Positions 34,201 to 42,429 of a stretch of DNA of 64,000 bases are shown here, piece by piece. The notes beneath the pieces are model-generated. The model did not search any database, was not told the origin of the DNA, and saw only the letters and a list, made by a program, of their open reading frames with translations. Both the position numbers and the translations under genes were made by a program. Source of the stretch: Petrolisthes cinctipes (lineage: Eukaryota > Arthropoda > Malacostraca > Decapoda > Porcellanidae). Position 1 is the first letter of the stretch; every line of letters begins with the position of its first letter. The DNA lies in assembly GCA_033782935.1 (NCBI GenBank), contig JAWQEG010001323.1, positions 126,501-190,500 of the forward strand, given 5' to 3'.

Positions 34201-34829
34201 CTAAATTCTCGTTATAATTCAATAGTCATTTTCTCAGACTCCAAGTCAGCCCTTCAGGCAATTAACTCATGTCAAACTATTTCTAATGAAATCCAGGGTC
34301 GCATCATTAATAAGTTGCACTTATGCAACAAGTCCTTCACTCTGATCTGGGTGCCCGGGCATTGTCGTATTTATGGCAATGAACGGGCAGACTTACTTGC
34401 AAAATCGGCTGTAGAGCTCGAGGTTACTTGGGACGTCCCTCGTGATCTACAGTCGTGTCTATCCCTCGGAAAGAAATCAATTAATCTTCTGTGGCAAGGT
34501 CAGTGGACCAGACTTAACATCAACACCATCAAGCCTCAACTGGGTAATTGGGCCACTGCCAACCGGCCCAATAGACTCGAAGAAAGAATACTGGCAAGAC
34601 TGAGAACCAACTGCACCAGAATAACTCATCTAGAACCATATATAGACAAACGTTTTCCACCGCATTGTAACACCTGCAATGCGGTGTTATCTATCAGTCA
34701 TATCATCCTGCATTGTCGGCGATTTGCGGGGGAACGTGCTTCCCTCATAAGTTACTGCGAAGCAGTAAAAGTCCCCTTCACACTCTCAGCTCTCTTAGGT
34801 GATGGGGATGGTGGTGTGACTGATAAATT
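31244..34829 (+). pseudogene. ORF2 of copy 4, 52-bp deletion and lost C-terminus
   Basis: The first 110 codons match the other copies, then 52 bp are missing at 31571/31572 relative to copies 1-3, removing the residues just before the endonuclease GDFN block and shifting the frame (local stop at 31607-31609). From 31633 the original frame is open through RT (YADD present) and RNase H to 34829, where the element is cut; the last seven in-frame residues up to the stop at 34860 come from the DIRS terminus. Confidence 0.87.
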
Positions 34830-35080
34830 AGTGCATTTGTCGCGGCTTCTAGCCGCTTAAATTGTATTTATTGGTTGTGAAACCAGCACAGCTGGATTGC
34901 TATAGAATAGGCCCCTTCACAAGCCCAGGCCCCGTATAGGCATAATCTGGGTTGGAAGGGTCAATTCCGTGACGTTCATCAGAAGTAAATAAAATTCAAA
35001 TCTGGCACTGTACTGATAGTGGAGCCACCTGGTGGTGGCGCGGTGAGGTATTAAGCCCCTCCTCCGCTGAATACCGCTCG
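34830..35080 (-). repeat. 3' inverted terminal repeat of the DIRS element
   Basis: Positions 34879-35080 are the inverted complement of 41794-41995 with about three mismatches in 202 bp. The outer 48 bp (34831-34878), including the small hairpin gcggcttctagccgc, are specific to this end and have no match in the other terminus. Unequal extensions on the two ends are typical of DIRS1-type terminal repeats. Confidence 0.85.
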
Positions 35081-35140
35081 CCCACTCCAATGAGAAAGAA
35101 GTGAGTGCCTGCCGCATCGGGAGGTGGGTGGGACAGTAAA

Positions 35141-35243
35141 AGCTGTGCTGGTTTCACAACCAATAAATACAATTTAAGCGGCTAGAAGCCGCGACAAATG
35201 CACTATTATTGGTATAGTGAAACCAGCACAGCTGGATTGCTAT
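35141..35243 (-). repeat. Internal complementary region (ICR) of the DIRS element
   Basis: It has two adjoining parts: 35141-35203 is the exact inverted complement of the right outer end (34831-34893), and 35205-35243 is the exact inverted complement of the left outer end (41971-42009). They meet at 35204-35205, where the two ends overlap by one or two bases. In DIRS1 such a region templates joining of the element ends into a circle before recombinase-mediated insertion. Confidence 0.85.
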
Positions 35244-35815
35244 GCATGCGATGCGGTAGGTGGGAGGTGAGGTGGAGGCAATCACGTGCTAGTTAAGAGT
35301 GGTTGAGAGCGGAGGGCAGGAAAGGTAACCGAGCCCGGTGAGGCAGAAGCTAACGCCCCTCCCGACACTGGCTAGGTGAGTAGCCGTGGTGGGGCAGAAG
35401 TAGCTTATACCATATAACCGTAGACCATTCTGTTATAGACCAGAATTGTTACACATAAAGTCTTTATAGGCAGACTCGAGGGTTCGGGTCTAGGAGAGGA
35501 GGGGGGAGGTGCCCATGGTAAACCCCCCCCCCTTCCCCCCCCCCTTTATTCAAGTCTTCTGAGTTAGGGCTATGGCCCTCGCTCAGGTAATGTGATCCCG
35601 AGGGGATGAAGGAGGACACTAGGATCCAGATATCCTGTGTAATAATATCTCCTGTCACTCATCGTAGTAAAGTAATTGTTTGGAAAATTAATACACAAGA
35701 ATTCCGTAACAATGTAATTTATTTTTGTCTCCCTCACCATATGTACACGTAAAGAATGGGGATGAGCATGAAGTTGTACAAGATGTGGATGAGGTATGGG
35801 ATGATGTGACGGGAC
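35244..35815. other. DIRS 3' noncoding region
   Basis: Between the ICR and the recombinase stop I see no domain. The stretch has long C runs (35523-35547) that are error-prone in assembly, and one 64-codon minus-strand ORF without recognisable features. Confidence 0.55.
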
Positions 35816-36968
35816 TTAAATCACCCGACCTTTTCTCTTCGGGCGGCCCCTCCCCCCCATGTGTCTCCCGCGGGGACCCTGGGGAATAGAAGGTGGAGTA
35901 CCCATAGCCACACAGGGGGTAGGGGAGAGCGAGTGGAACAGGTACCTCGTCCTGAAGGAGGAAGTGGAAGCCCAGCCCCCCAAATCCCTGACCCTCTCCA
36001 CCGAGTGAGTCCTGAGGAAGGCGAGGGAGGCGGCCACGCCCCTAACGCTGTGAGCCCTCGGGGCGTATCCGGGATCCCCGTTCTCTATCACTCGACAGAG
36101 AAGGCGAGCGATTGACCTAGGGAAGAGAGGGTTACCGGACCTAGAGTTGTAGAAGAGGTGGTTCGGAGAAGCCCCTCTCGTCGCCTCCACGTATGCTACA
36201 AAGGCGTGGACTGGGCAGAGGGGGTGGAAATTTCCATCCCTCAGGAACGAGGGTACTGCGAGAGGGCCAATTCTGTCGTCAGCCTGCTCGTTCTTAGCTA
36301 GAAAAGCAGGGGAGGGGGAAATGGTTAAGGAAGTAAGGTTAGGGGTTACTGAAGAAAAGGCTGTGTGACGGGTCAGGGCTGCCAACTGAGAAGCCCTGTA
36401 ACCTGTAGCTAAGGCGAGCAGGAAGAGAGCTTTCTGGAGGAGGTGACAAACCTCCAGAGGGACCCCCTCGAAGGTCAGGTAGGAAAGGACGCGATGAAGG
36501 GACCAGGAGGGTGCCTGGGCCCGGTGAGGTGCGGTTCCCTACCCGAATCCCCATCCTCAGGAGAGAGAGAGGCCTCTCCGAAACCTTAATGTTAAAACCC
36601 AGGAGGAGGGGATCAGACAGGGCTGCGTGATGCGCAAGCACCGTCGCCGGGGCCCTGTTGGTGGAATCGGCGAGCCACGTGAGGAATTCCAGGACTGTGT
36701 CCTCCGAGATGACCCTGGAGGGGTGTCTTCGCAAGAAGTCCTGGAATCTTTTCCAGCACGATTCGTATTGTCGCACCGACGACTGACGATGAGCCCTCAA
36801 CATCTTGTCCACTGTCTCCTTAGTGAACCTTTTGCTGAGGACTCCCCGTAGAAACTCCAAGCGTGTAGTTTCAGTGACGCTTGGAGTGGTGCAGACAGGG
36901 TGCTGGAGAGGCACGCCGATCCCAACTGAAGGGGATGAGGGCACCACCGGGACAACTCTCCGAACCAC
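35816..36968 (-). pseudogene. Tyrosine recombinase of the DIRS element (one frameshift)
   Basis: The N-terminal part (36968 down to about 36550) reads as a SAM-like DNA-binding segment (SSVRQYESCWKRFQDFLRR). The C-terminal part (about 36550 to 35816) lies in another frame and holds the catalytic core: Arg in ATGYRASQL, the H-x-x-R box in AHSVRGVA, and a Tyr in FRTRYLF. A frameshift near 36540-36555 divides them. In the DIRS group this enzyme replaces an integrase and inserts the circular DNA without target duplication. The 5' part overlaps the end of pol in a different frame, as is common in this group. Confidence 0.83.
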
Positions 36969-38737
36969 GGCTGTGCTGGCCAGAGGGGGGCTATGAGGAG
37001 AACCCTACCCCTGAACGTGCGCAGCTTGAGGATCGCCTTCAGGAGGACTGAAGTGGCTGGGGGTGGGAAGAGGTAGAGATGACCCCACCTGTTCCAGTCC
37101 TCCGTGAAGGCGTCCGGGCCTCCCGCCTCTGTTCTGGATGAGAATGTCAGGAACAGAGGGAGTAGGGCCGTGGATGGGGAGGCGAATAGGTCCACCTCCG
37201 GTGTCCCGTAGCGAAGGCAGAGAGACTCGAACACAAGGGGACGCAGTTGCCACTCGACTGACGTCCCCCTGAACCTGGATAGGGCGTCCGCCCAATCGTT
37301 CTCCCGCCCTGGCACGTAGCGGGCCGAGAGGTGAATGTCCCTCTTGGCCGCTATTGCGAAAATCTGTTCTGACAGGGACAGGAGAATTTCCGACCGTGCG
37401 GTGCCCTGTTTCTGTAGGCACTGCACGGCCGCAACGTTGTCCATATCGAAGCGGACGCCTATCCTGGCAAACTGAGGGTGTCTGTTGAGCCATTCCTTCG
37501 CTACCATCAACTCCCGGGCGTTGATGTGCAGTAGCCTTTCCCCTTCCTTCCATCCCCCGCACCGTTGATGTCCCAGCCAAGACTGGTATCCCCAGCCTAC
37601 GTCCGATGCGTCTGTCGCCACCGTGATCCCCGGGGGAGGGAACACCCAGGGGACCCGCTGACGCAGGGCACCGGGACGTAGCCAGGGGCGAAGGAGGCGG
37701 TGGAGAGAGGGGGACACTTGCCTGGGAAGGTCCCTGTGTACGGGGGACAGGTGGAGGTTTACCTCCCGCGTCAGCCTCCTGTGTTTCAATCGTCCCAGGG
37801 GCATTGCAGGGGCCGCGAAATTTAGGGACCTGAGCAATGATTCCCACTGGTGGCGAGAGAAAGTACGGGAAAAATGCGCCTAGCGGACGTGGCGGAGGGT
37901 CCGGCGGGCATTGTCTGGAGCGAGAGAGAGGGTGGCCGAAAGAGAGTCCCACTCTATTCCTAGCCAACACAGCTTGCGAGTGGGGGTGAGAGAGGACTTG
38001 GGGATGTTCAACAGGAACCCCATTTCCTCTAGCACTCCCCTCGCTACCCGGACGTTGTTTGCTACCTGCTCCTTGGACGGGGCGTGAAGCAACCAATCGT
38101 CCAGGTACATGAGGGTGGGAACACCCGCCTCTGCCAGACGTGATGCCACCACCCTCACGAGTTTTGTGAAGACTCGCGGAGCTAGAGAAAGACCGAAAGG
38201 GAGCCTGGTAAACTGGAACGTCTCGGTCCCCACCTGGAAGGCCAGAAAACGGCGAAACCTGGGGTGGATCGGGACGTGCCAGTACGCATCCTTGAGATCC
38301 AGGGATGCTAACCAGTCTCCCTTCCTCAGAACTGTGCGGACCTGAGCAACCGAAACCATCCTGAAATGTAAAGTTTTCACGAATTTGTTTAGCTTGCTCA
38401 GGTCCATCACCAATCTCGTTTTTCCCTGGTCCTTTTTGGGGACCGTGAATAAACGAGAAAGAAAGACCCTTCCCGTCGCCCGCTCCACTACCCCTTTTTC
38501 CCGCATTTCTAACACATGCGGGACGACCGAATGTGACACTTTGGTTGAGGCAGGAGGTAGACGTAGTGGCTGTAACGGGAAGAGACAGGTGTCAGTGAGA
38601 GTACCGTTAATCCTAATCCCCCGGGGCCCGAGGGACCCGGGGTGGTTGGAGGGTAAATGACGGGAGAGGCAGAGATTTTGACCGCAAGGGAAAATCTGAT
38701 TTTGACCTAACGGTAACCCAAGGACGGGATTAGGCAT
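36797..38737 (-). pseudogene. DIRS pol: reverse transcriptase, RNase H, methyltransferase-like domain
   Basis: One frame of about 646 codons interrupted by a single in-frame TAG at 37880-37882. RT (38737 to about 37885) shows LVMDLSKLNKFV, LASLDLKDAYWHVPI, LPFGLSLAPRVFTK and the active-site YLDD. RNase H follows (TDASDVGWGYQ, ELMVAKEW, DMDNVAAVQ, NDWADALSR). The C-terminal block with PEVDLFAS, FPPPATS and LLIAPLWPAQPWF resembles the methyltransferase-like domain found in DIRS1 elements. It copies element RNA to cDNA. ATG 38737 is used as the start, but an upstream exon is possible. Confidence 0.87.
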
Positions 38738-38885
38738 AATTCATATGTCAGAATAGGAAAGATGACAGTTACTCACCGGAACAGTTATCCAGGGCCATGA
38801 CAGGCCCTGGCGAATTATCTTTGCTGCCCAGCCGTGGGCGGGCCAGGCTGCTGACCACCCTGTGAGACAGCCCAGAGTGGGACCC

Positions 38886-39105
38886 TCAAGTGGAGCGGTC
38901 CTTCTGGGAGGGGTGGTTGAAGGAGGACTTGGGCTTGGAGTAAGACTTGGAGCCCTGTCCCCTTCCCCGAAACGGCTGCTGGCCCCTCTGGGAGGGCCTG
39001 TTGTGTGCCTTCGGGAGAGTGGGATAGGAGGGCCTCGGTAGCCTGGAGGGCTGGGAGGGCCTCCGGGGCTGGTAGGCTGGTCTGGATGGCTGTGGGGCAC
39101 GTGGC
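38886..39105 (-). pseudogene. DIRS gag, last exon: Arg/Pro/Ser-rich nucleic-acid-binding tail
   Basis: From a candidate splice acceptor (AG at 39107-39106) the frame reads PRAPQPSRPAYQPRRP, then GQQPFRGRGQGSK, and stops at 38886. The basic, low-complexity RG and PxxP-rich composition suits RNA binding. Joining from the preceding exon preserves the codon, so the splice model is internally consistent. Broken-status is assigned because upstream gag has frameshifts. Confidence 0.6.
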
Positions 39106-39205
39106 CTACGGACAAACAGAATGATTAGGAACCAAAGTAGACCCGAAAATCCTTCCATTTCACCCCCGTGAAAACTTGGGTAAGACGAACACGAGAGGTA
39201 CTTAC
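39106..39205 (-). other. Candidate intron 2 in DIRS gag
   Basis: A 100-bp segment starts GTAAGT (39205-39200) and ends CGTAG (AG at 39107-39106) on the minus strand. It contains stops in the gag frame; removing it joins exon 39206-39466 to 39105-38886 with codon phase conserved. This is prediction only. Confidence 0.55.
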
Positions 39206-39466
39206 TTGGAGGTGGAGGGTTTTGGTAAATTGATTACCGCTGGGAGGGAGGCAAAAATTGTGTCTGTCGCCGGTTGATCAAAGAGGGCAGGGGACAGGGG
39301 GGCAGCGCGCACCACTCCCCTCTGTGCCATCTCCGGCGTAGATTTAGCCGCCGCCTGGCGGGCTGCCAGTCTCGCCTCGGCGAAAGCCTTCGCCTCCTCC
39401 CGCATGAAGTGGGTCGCCATCGCCGCCACGCCCTCCATCACGGTGGCTATGGAAGAGAGGGTGTCA
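39206..39466 (-). CDS. DIRS gag, internal exon (helical, Ala-rich)
   Basis: 261 bp, 87 codons, bounded by a TTACAG acceptor and a GTAAGT donor. The peptide includes DTLSSIATVMEGVAAMA and a charged helix FAEARLAARQAAAK, then a Pro/Ser-ending linker NLPKPSTS. It fits a gag middle region but has no domain I can name. Length divisible by three and matched phases at both ends support it as a real exon. Confidence 0.6.
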
Positions 39467-39583
39467 CTGTAAGGGGTAAACAAGGAAAAAACCGAGCGTA
39501 CCCGGGGATAAGTACCCGGGAGTAACAGAGAGACCCTCTACCCAGTATCCCTAATAAACATGACACACGAGTAAGGTACTCAC
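39467..39583 (-). other. Candidate intron 1 in DIRS gag
   Basis: 117 bp from GTGAGT (39583-39578) to CCCCTTACAG (AG at 39468-39467), minus strand. The upstream exon ends GVQL plus two codon bases, and the first base of the next exon completes an Ala codon, so the frame is kept. This is prediction only. Confidence 0.6.
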
Positions 39584-40985
39584 GCTAGCTGTACACCCGA
39601 CATCTCGTGGTAGGAGTTGGTAAGGGCGTTGAGGCAGTCCCTGATCAACGAGGCGGCTGCCCCCGTGGAGATAGTGTGGGCCAACTCTAGACGGGTAGCA
39701 GACTCCGCCTGTCGCAACTTGCCATCGGTCTCTCTTCAGCTGATACTCCACCAGAAAACCCATCGCGTCCAGGGTCGCCGCAGAGGACACCCTCGATGAA
39801 GTGGGTACTGGCGCTGAGATAGGACGGACCTTGTAGAAGGGAATAGCGTCGCCCTTCTCATCCGCCCCCCACTTCACCAGGACGTCATCCCTCCGGTTCC
39901 ACACGTCTGGTTGAGCCGTGTCCGGAGACCAAGCCACCAGTCTTCCCTCCTCCGAAGAGTGGGTCCAGGTAGGAGGGAGAAGAGACCAAGAGTAGGGAAG
40001 GTATCCGTCTCCCGAAGGAGGGGGTGACGGGGACGGAGGTGCGGAGGTAACCAACTCCTCAGCTACGTCCCCCGACGGAGACTCGAGTCCCGGGGAAACG
40101 AGAGGCACGAAAAGGACTCCCCCATCCCCGGGAGGACTCGTGCCCTCGACGGGAGCAGCAGCGAGAGGCGGGGGAAAAAGAGCGGGTTCCGGAGCGACAG
40201 CCGGAGGCTGCGCGATGGACGCCCCAGGAAAAGCGTGAGGAATAAGGGTGTGGAAGATCTTAACTATCTTCCTCGACGCGGGGCTGTCCCCCCCCCCGCT
40301 TACCCTTGCGGGATTTGCGGGCGGGCGAAGGAGAGCTCCCCGACGACGAAGAAGAGGAAGAGGACGACGAAGAAGAGGAGGAAGGAGAACAGCGACGAGC
40401 ACGGGACTTCCAGGAGTGGCGGGACCTTTTAGCTGAACGCTTGCGTCCTCTAGAGAGGCCTGAGGAGCCAGCTCTAGCAGGGGGCGAAGCTGGGGGTTCC
40501 CTGCTGGGCCATTGTACCGGTGAGGTAGTCGGGGGAACCAGCGCGACAGACTCGCTCGTTTCCCGGGGGGCTAAGCCCCGAGAAGGAGTCGTAGTACCGT
40601 CTAGGGAAGGAGGCTCCATCTCTCGGGCCTCAGGGGGTTCTAGCCCCTGAGACTCCGAGAGACAGGAAGAAGGGTAACGGGTCCTGAATAAACCCAGGTC
40701 CGCTCCCAAAATCGGGTCCACCCACGCCAAAGAAGAACCGTCTCGTTTGTGGGCCATTCTCCTAGCCCTCGTCCACGCCATACGAAGAGAAGCAAGGGCG
40801 GGGAGCTTGGAGCGGGCAGAAGGGGAGGTAACCCGACACAACTCAGCCCAGGGGCGGCACACACCACACGCCAAAGGGTCGTAACCCAAGGGAGTGAAGC
40901 AGGGTGCGTGAGGCGAACAGTGCAGGTGTCCGTCAGGCGAGACCCGCACGGTACACCCCGAAGCAGCACAAAGTGCACGAGTAGG
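39584..40985 (-). pseudogene. DIRS gag, main exon (two frameshifts)
   Basis: From a strong acceptor (ttcttttctccctcag, AG at 40987-40986) the frame reads PTRALCAASGC, then Cys/His-rich SPDGHLHCSPHAPC, YDPLACGVC, and a Ser/Arg-rich stretch with 15 consecutive Ser. A frameshift falls in a run of 10 G (plus-strand C run 40288-40297), after which the next frame continues VKIFHTLIPHAFPG through AATLDAMGFLVEY. A second shift near 39730-39742 restores a frame reading ESATRLELAHTIST to the exon end. Both could be indel mutations or sequencing errors. The Cys/His cluster may bind zinc. Confidence 0.65.
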
Positions 40986-41793
40986 CTGAGGGAGAAAAGA
41001 ATACACAAACATGGGTTAACACGTGCAAACACTGGAACACAGAAGACACGGAAACCCATCCTCCCCGAAGGAAAGTAGCGCGGGACACGCCCGCTGTACC
41101 CGGGGACCAGGACACGACCCCCCAAACTCGCGCACCCGACCAGGGAAAAACCCCGTAAAACCAAAACAGCCCGCCACATGGAGCGGGTAAAAGAGGGCCC
41201 CCCGGACAGAAGGATCCAGAAGGAGGGGGAGGAGGGACCCGGTAGCCTGAGAAGAAACACTCCAGGCTAAAAATATTGGAAAAACACCAAAAATTACATA
41301 AAAAAACCCCGCCCAGGAGAGGAAGAGAGAACCAGGGCACAATTCTCACTCCCCTTTACCGAGAGGGGACACATAATAATCGGGGAAGGCAAGAGGAAGG
41401 GCTGCAAAGACCCCATGTGCTCACCACGTGGGGAGGTGAAGTACCACGTGGCGCCCACTAACCTCGCTAAAAAAACCCAGAAACCCCGATAAAATACACA
41501 CGAAGAATGTACTAGTGGCAGGAGGAAAGGTGAAAGGGGGGAAAGACGGAGAAAAACTCCGAACAAAGGGGCTGAAAAGCCCCCCTTCGCTAAGGAAAAG
41601 AGAACTCAGTCCTAACGAAGAAAAAACCCCACAAACACCTAAAACCCTCCTAGAATACACACACGATACATCTGCAAAGCAGGCTAGCCACTAGAACACA
41701 AAAGAAACAATAGCAGGAACACGTGACACAATACCATAGCGTAGCAGCGAGGAGCGTGGATGTTGATTGAGACGTGTTCCGCGACAGAGTGAT
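40986..41793. other. DIRS 5' leader
   Basis: Between the left terminal repeat and the first clear gag exon there is about 800 bp with no recognised domain. A polypyrimidine-CAG acceptor at its end implies an intron whose 5' part is here; donor-like GTGAGC (about 41426) and GTAAAG (about 41360) exist, but I cannot choose. Overlapping ORFs on both strands lack family features. Confidence 0.5.
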
Positions 41794-42009
41794 CGAGCGG
41801 TATTCAGCGGAGGAGGAGCTTAATACCTCACCGCGCCACCACCAGGTGGCTCCACTATCAGTACAGCGCCAGATTTGAATTTTATTTACTTCTGATGAAC
41901 GTCACGGAATTGACCCTTCCAACCCAGATTATGCCTATACGGGGCCTGGGCTTGTGAAGGGGCGTATTCTATAGCAATCCAGCTGTGCTGGTTTCACTAT
42001 ACCAATAAT
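41794..42009 (-). repeat. 5' inverted terminal repeat of the DIRS element
   Basis: Positions 41794-41995 pair with 34879-35080. The outer 14 bp (41996-42009) are specific to this end and are copied in the ICR. The element boundary at 42009 is set by where the ICR match stops. Confidence 0.85.
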
Positions 42010-42429
42010 TGTGTATCTAGTGAAGACATAGACTCTCACTCCATTGCATACCATCTCTGTTCTGCTCTTGGAGCTGTGTACTATTGTACTCTATTTTGTT
42101 TAACTTTAATCAAGTTGCGTTCTATTATTTGGTGTACTAATTGGTGTCTGTTAACGTTAACGTCATTACTATTATTGTTTTTGTCTTATTGTAAATATTG
42201 TAATTATTTGGTGATGGTAATAATATACATTTTAAAATCATTAGTCATTCGTTTACATTACTCTTTCTGGGCCAATATCCATTGAGGGAGTGGAGTGAAG
42301 GTTCCCGTTTCATTTCATTAGTTGTAACTCCACAGACTACAGTAACATATCCACCAGAGTTATAACTGCATATGTTCACAACCCCTAATCTTCCCTTAGA
42401 CATAAAAAACACTGTGTGTAGACCTGGTG
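42010..42429. other. Unassigned AT-rich segment right of the DIRS element
   Basis: No domain, repeat or tRNA is seen. It is not the missing 3' part of array copy 4 (whose next bases would be gatgactttcttg), so it is not simply the other side of the DIRS insertion site. It may be host DNA or part of an LTR. Confidence 0.5.

Larger units (their letters stand above)
29527..34829 (+). mobile_element. I-like non-LTR retrotransposon, array copy 4 (3'-truncated)
   Basis: It starts tcgaaggagatgaggacttt right after the copy 3 poly-A and follows the unit through ORF2 to GVTDKL, where homology stops at 34829 at the edge of the DIRS element. The last 30-odd codons, the 3' UTR and the poly-A are missing. 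The sequence on the far side of the DIRS element (42010 on) does not resume this copy, so more than a simple insertion happened. Confidence 0.85.
34830..42009 (-). mobile_element. DIRS1-like tyrosine-recombinase retrotransposon
   Basis: A 7,180-bp element on the minus strand with gag, RT-RNase H-methyltransferase-like pol and tyrosine recombinase. Its ends are inverted repeats, and an internal complementary region next to the 3' end contains complements of both outer termini, the hallmark of the DIRS1 group, which integrates by site-specific recombination of a circle. No target duplication is expected or seen. Several frameshifts and one stop make it nonfunctional as read, although homopolymer errors could explain part of this. 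It is far more GC-rich than its surroundings. Confidence 0.88.

Noticed and set aside
34830..35204. A 375-bp MITE with 63-bp inverted ends
   Set aside because: The perfect ends are explained by the DIRS terminal repeat facing the internal complementary region; the adjoining 39-bp match to the other terminus fits DIRS1 architecture and not a DNA transposon.
35519..35550. Long C runs as a structured G-quadruplex regulatory element
   Set aside because: The run lengths are typical of sequencing uncertainty, and nothing nearby links them to a function.
38707..38776. A third gag-pol intron (GTGAGT to GTTAG)
   Set aside because: The join fits only a frame that already stopped at 38886, and the frame open upstream is out of phase, so the support is too weak.
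40260..41012. Ser/Arg-rich ORF as a splicing-factor-like host gene
   Set aside because: It lies inside the DIRS element in the gag position and strand, and is followed in phase-compatible pieces by other gag segments.
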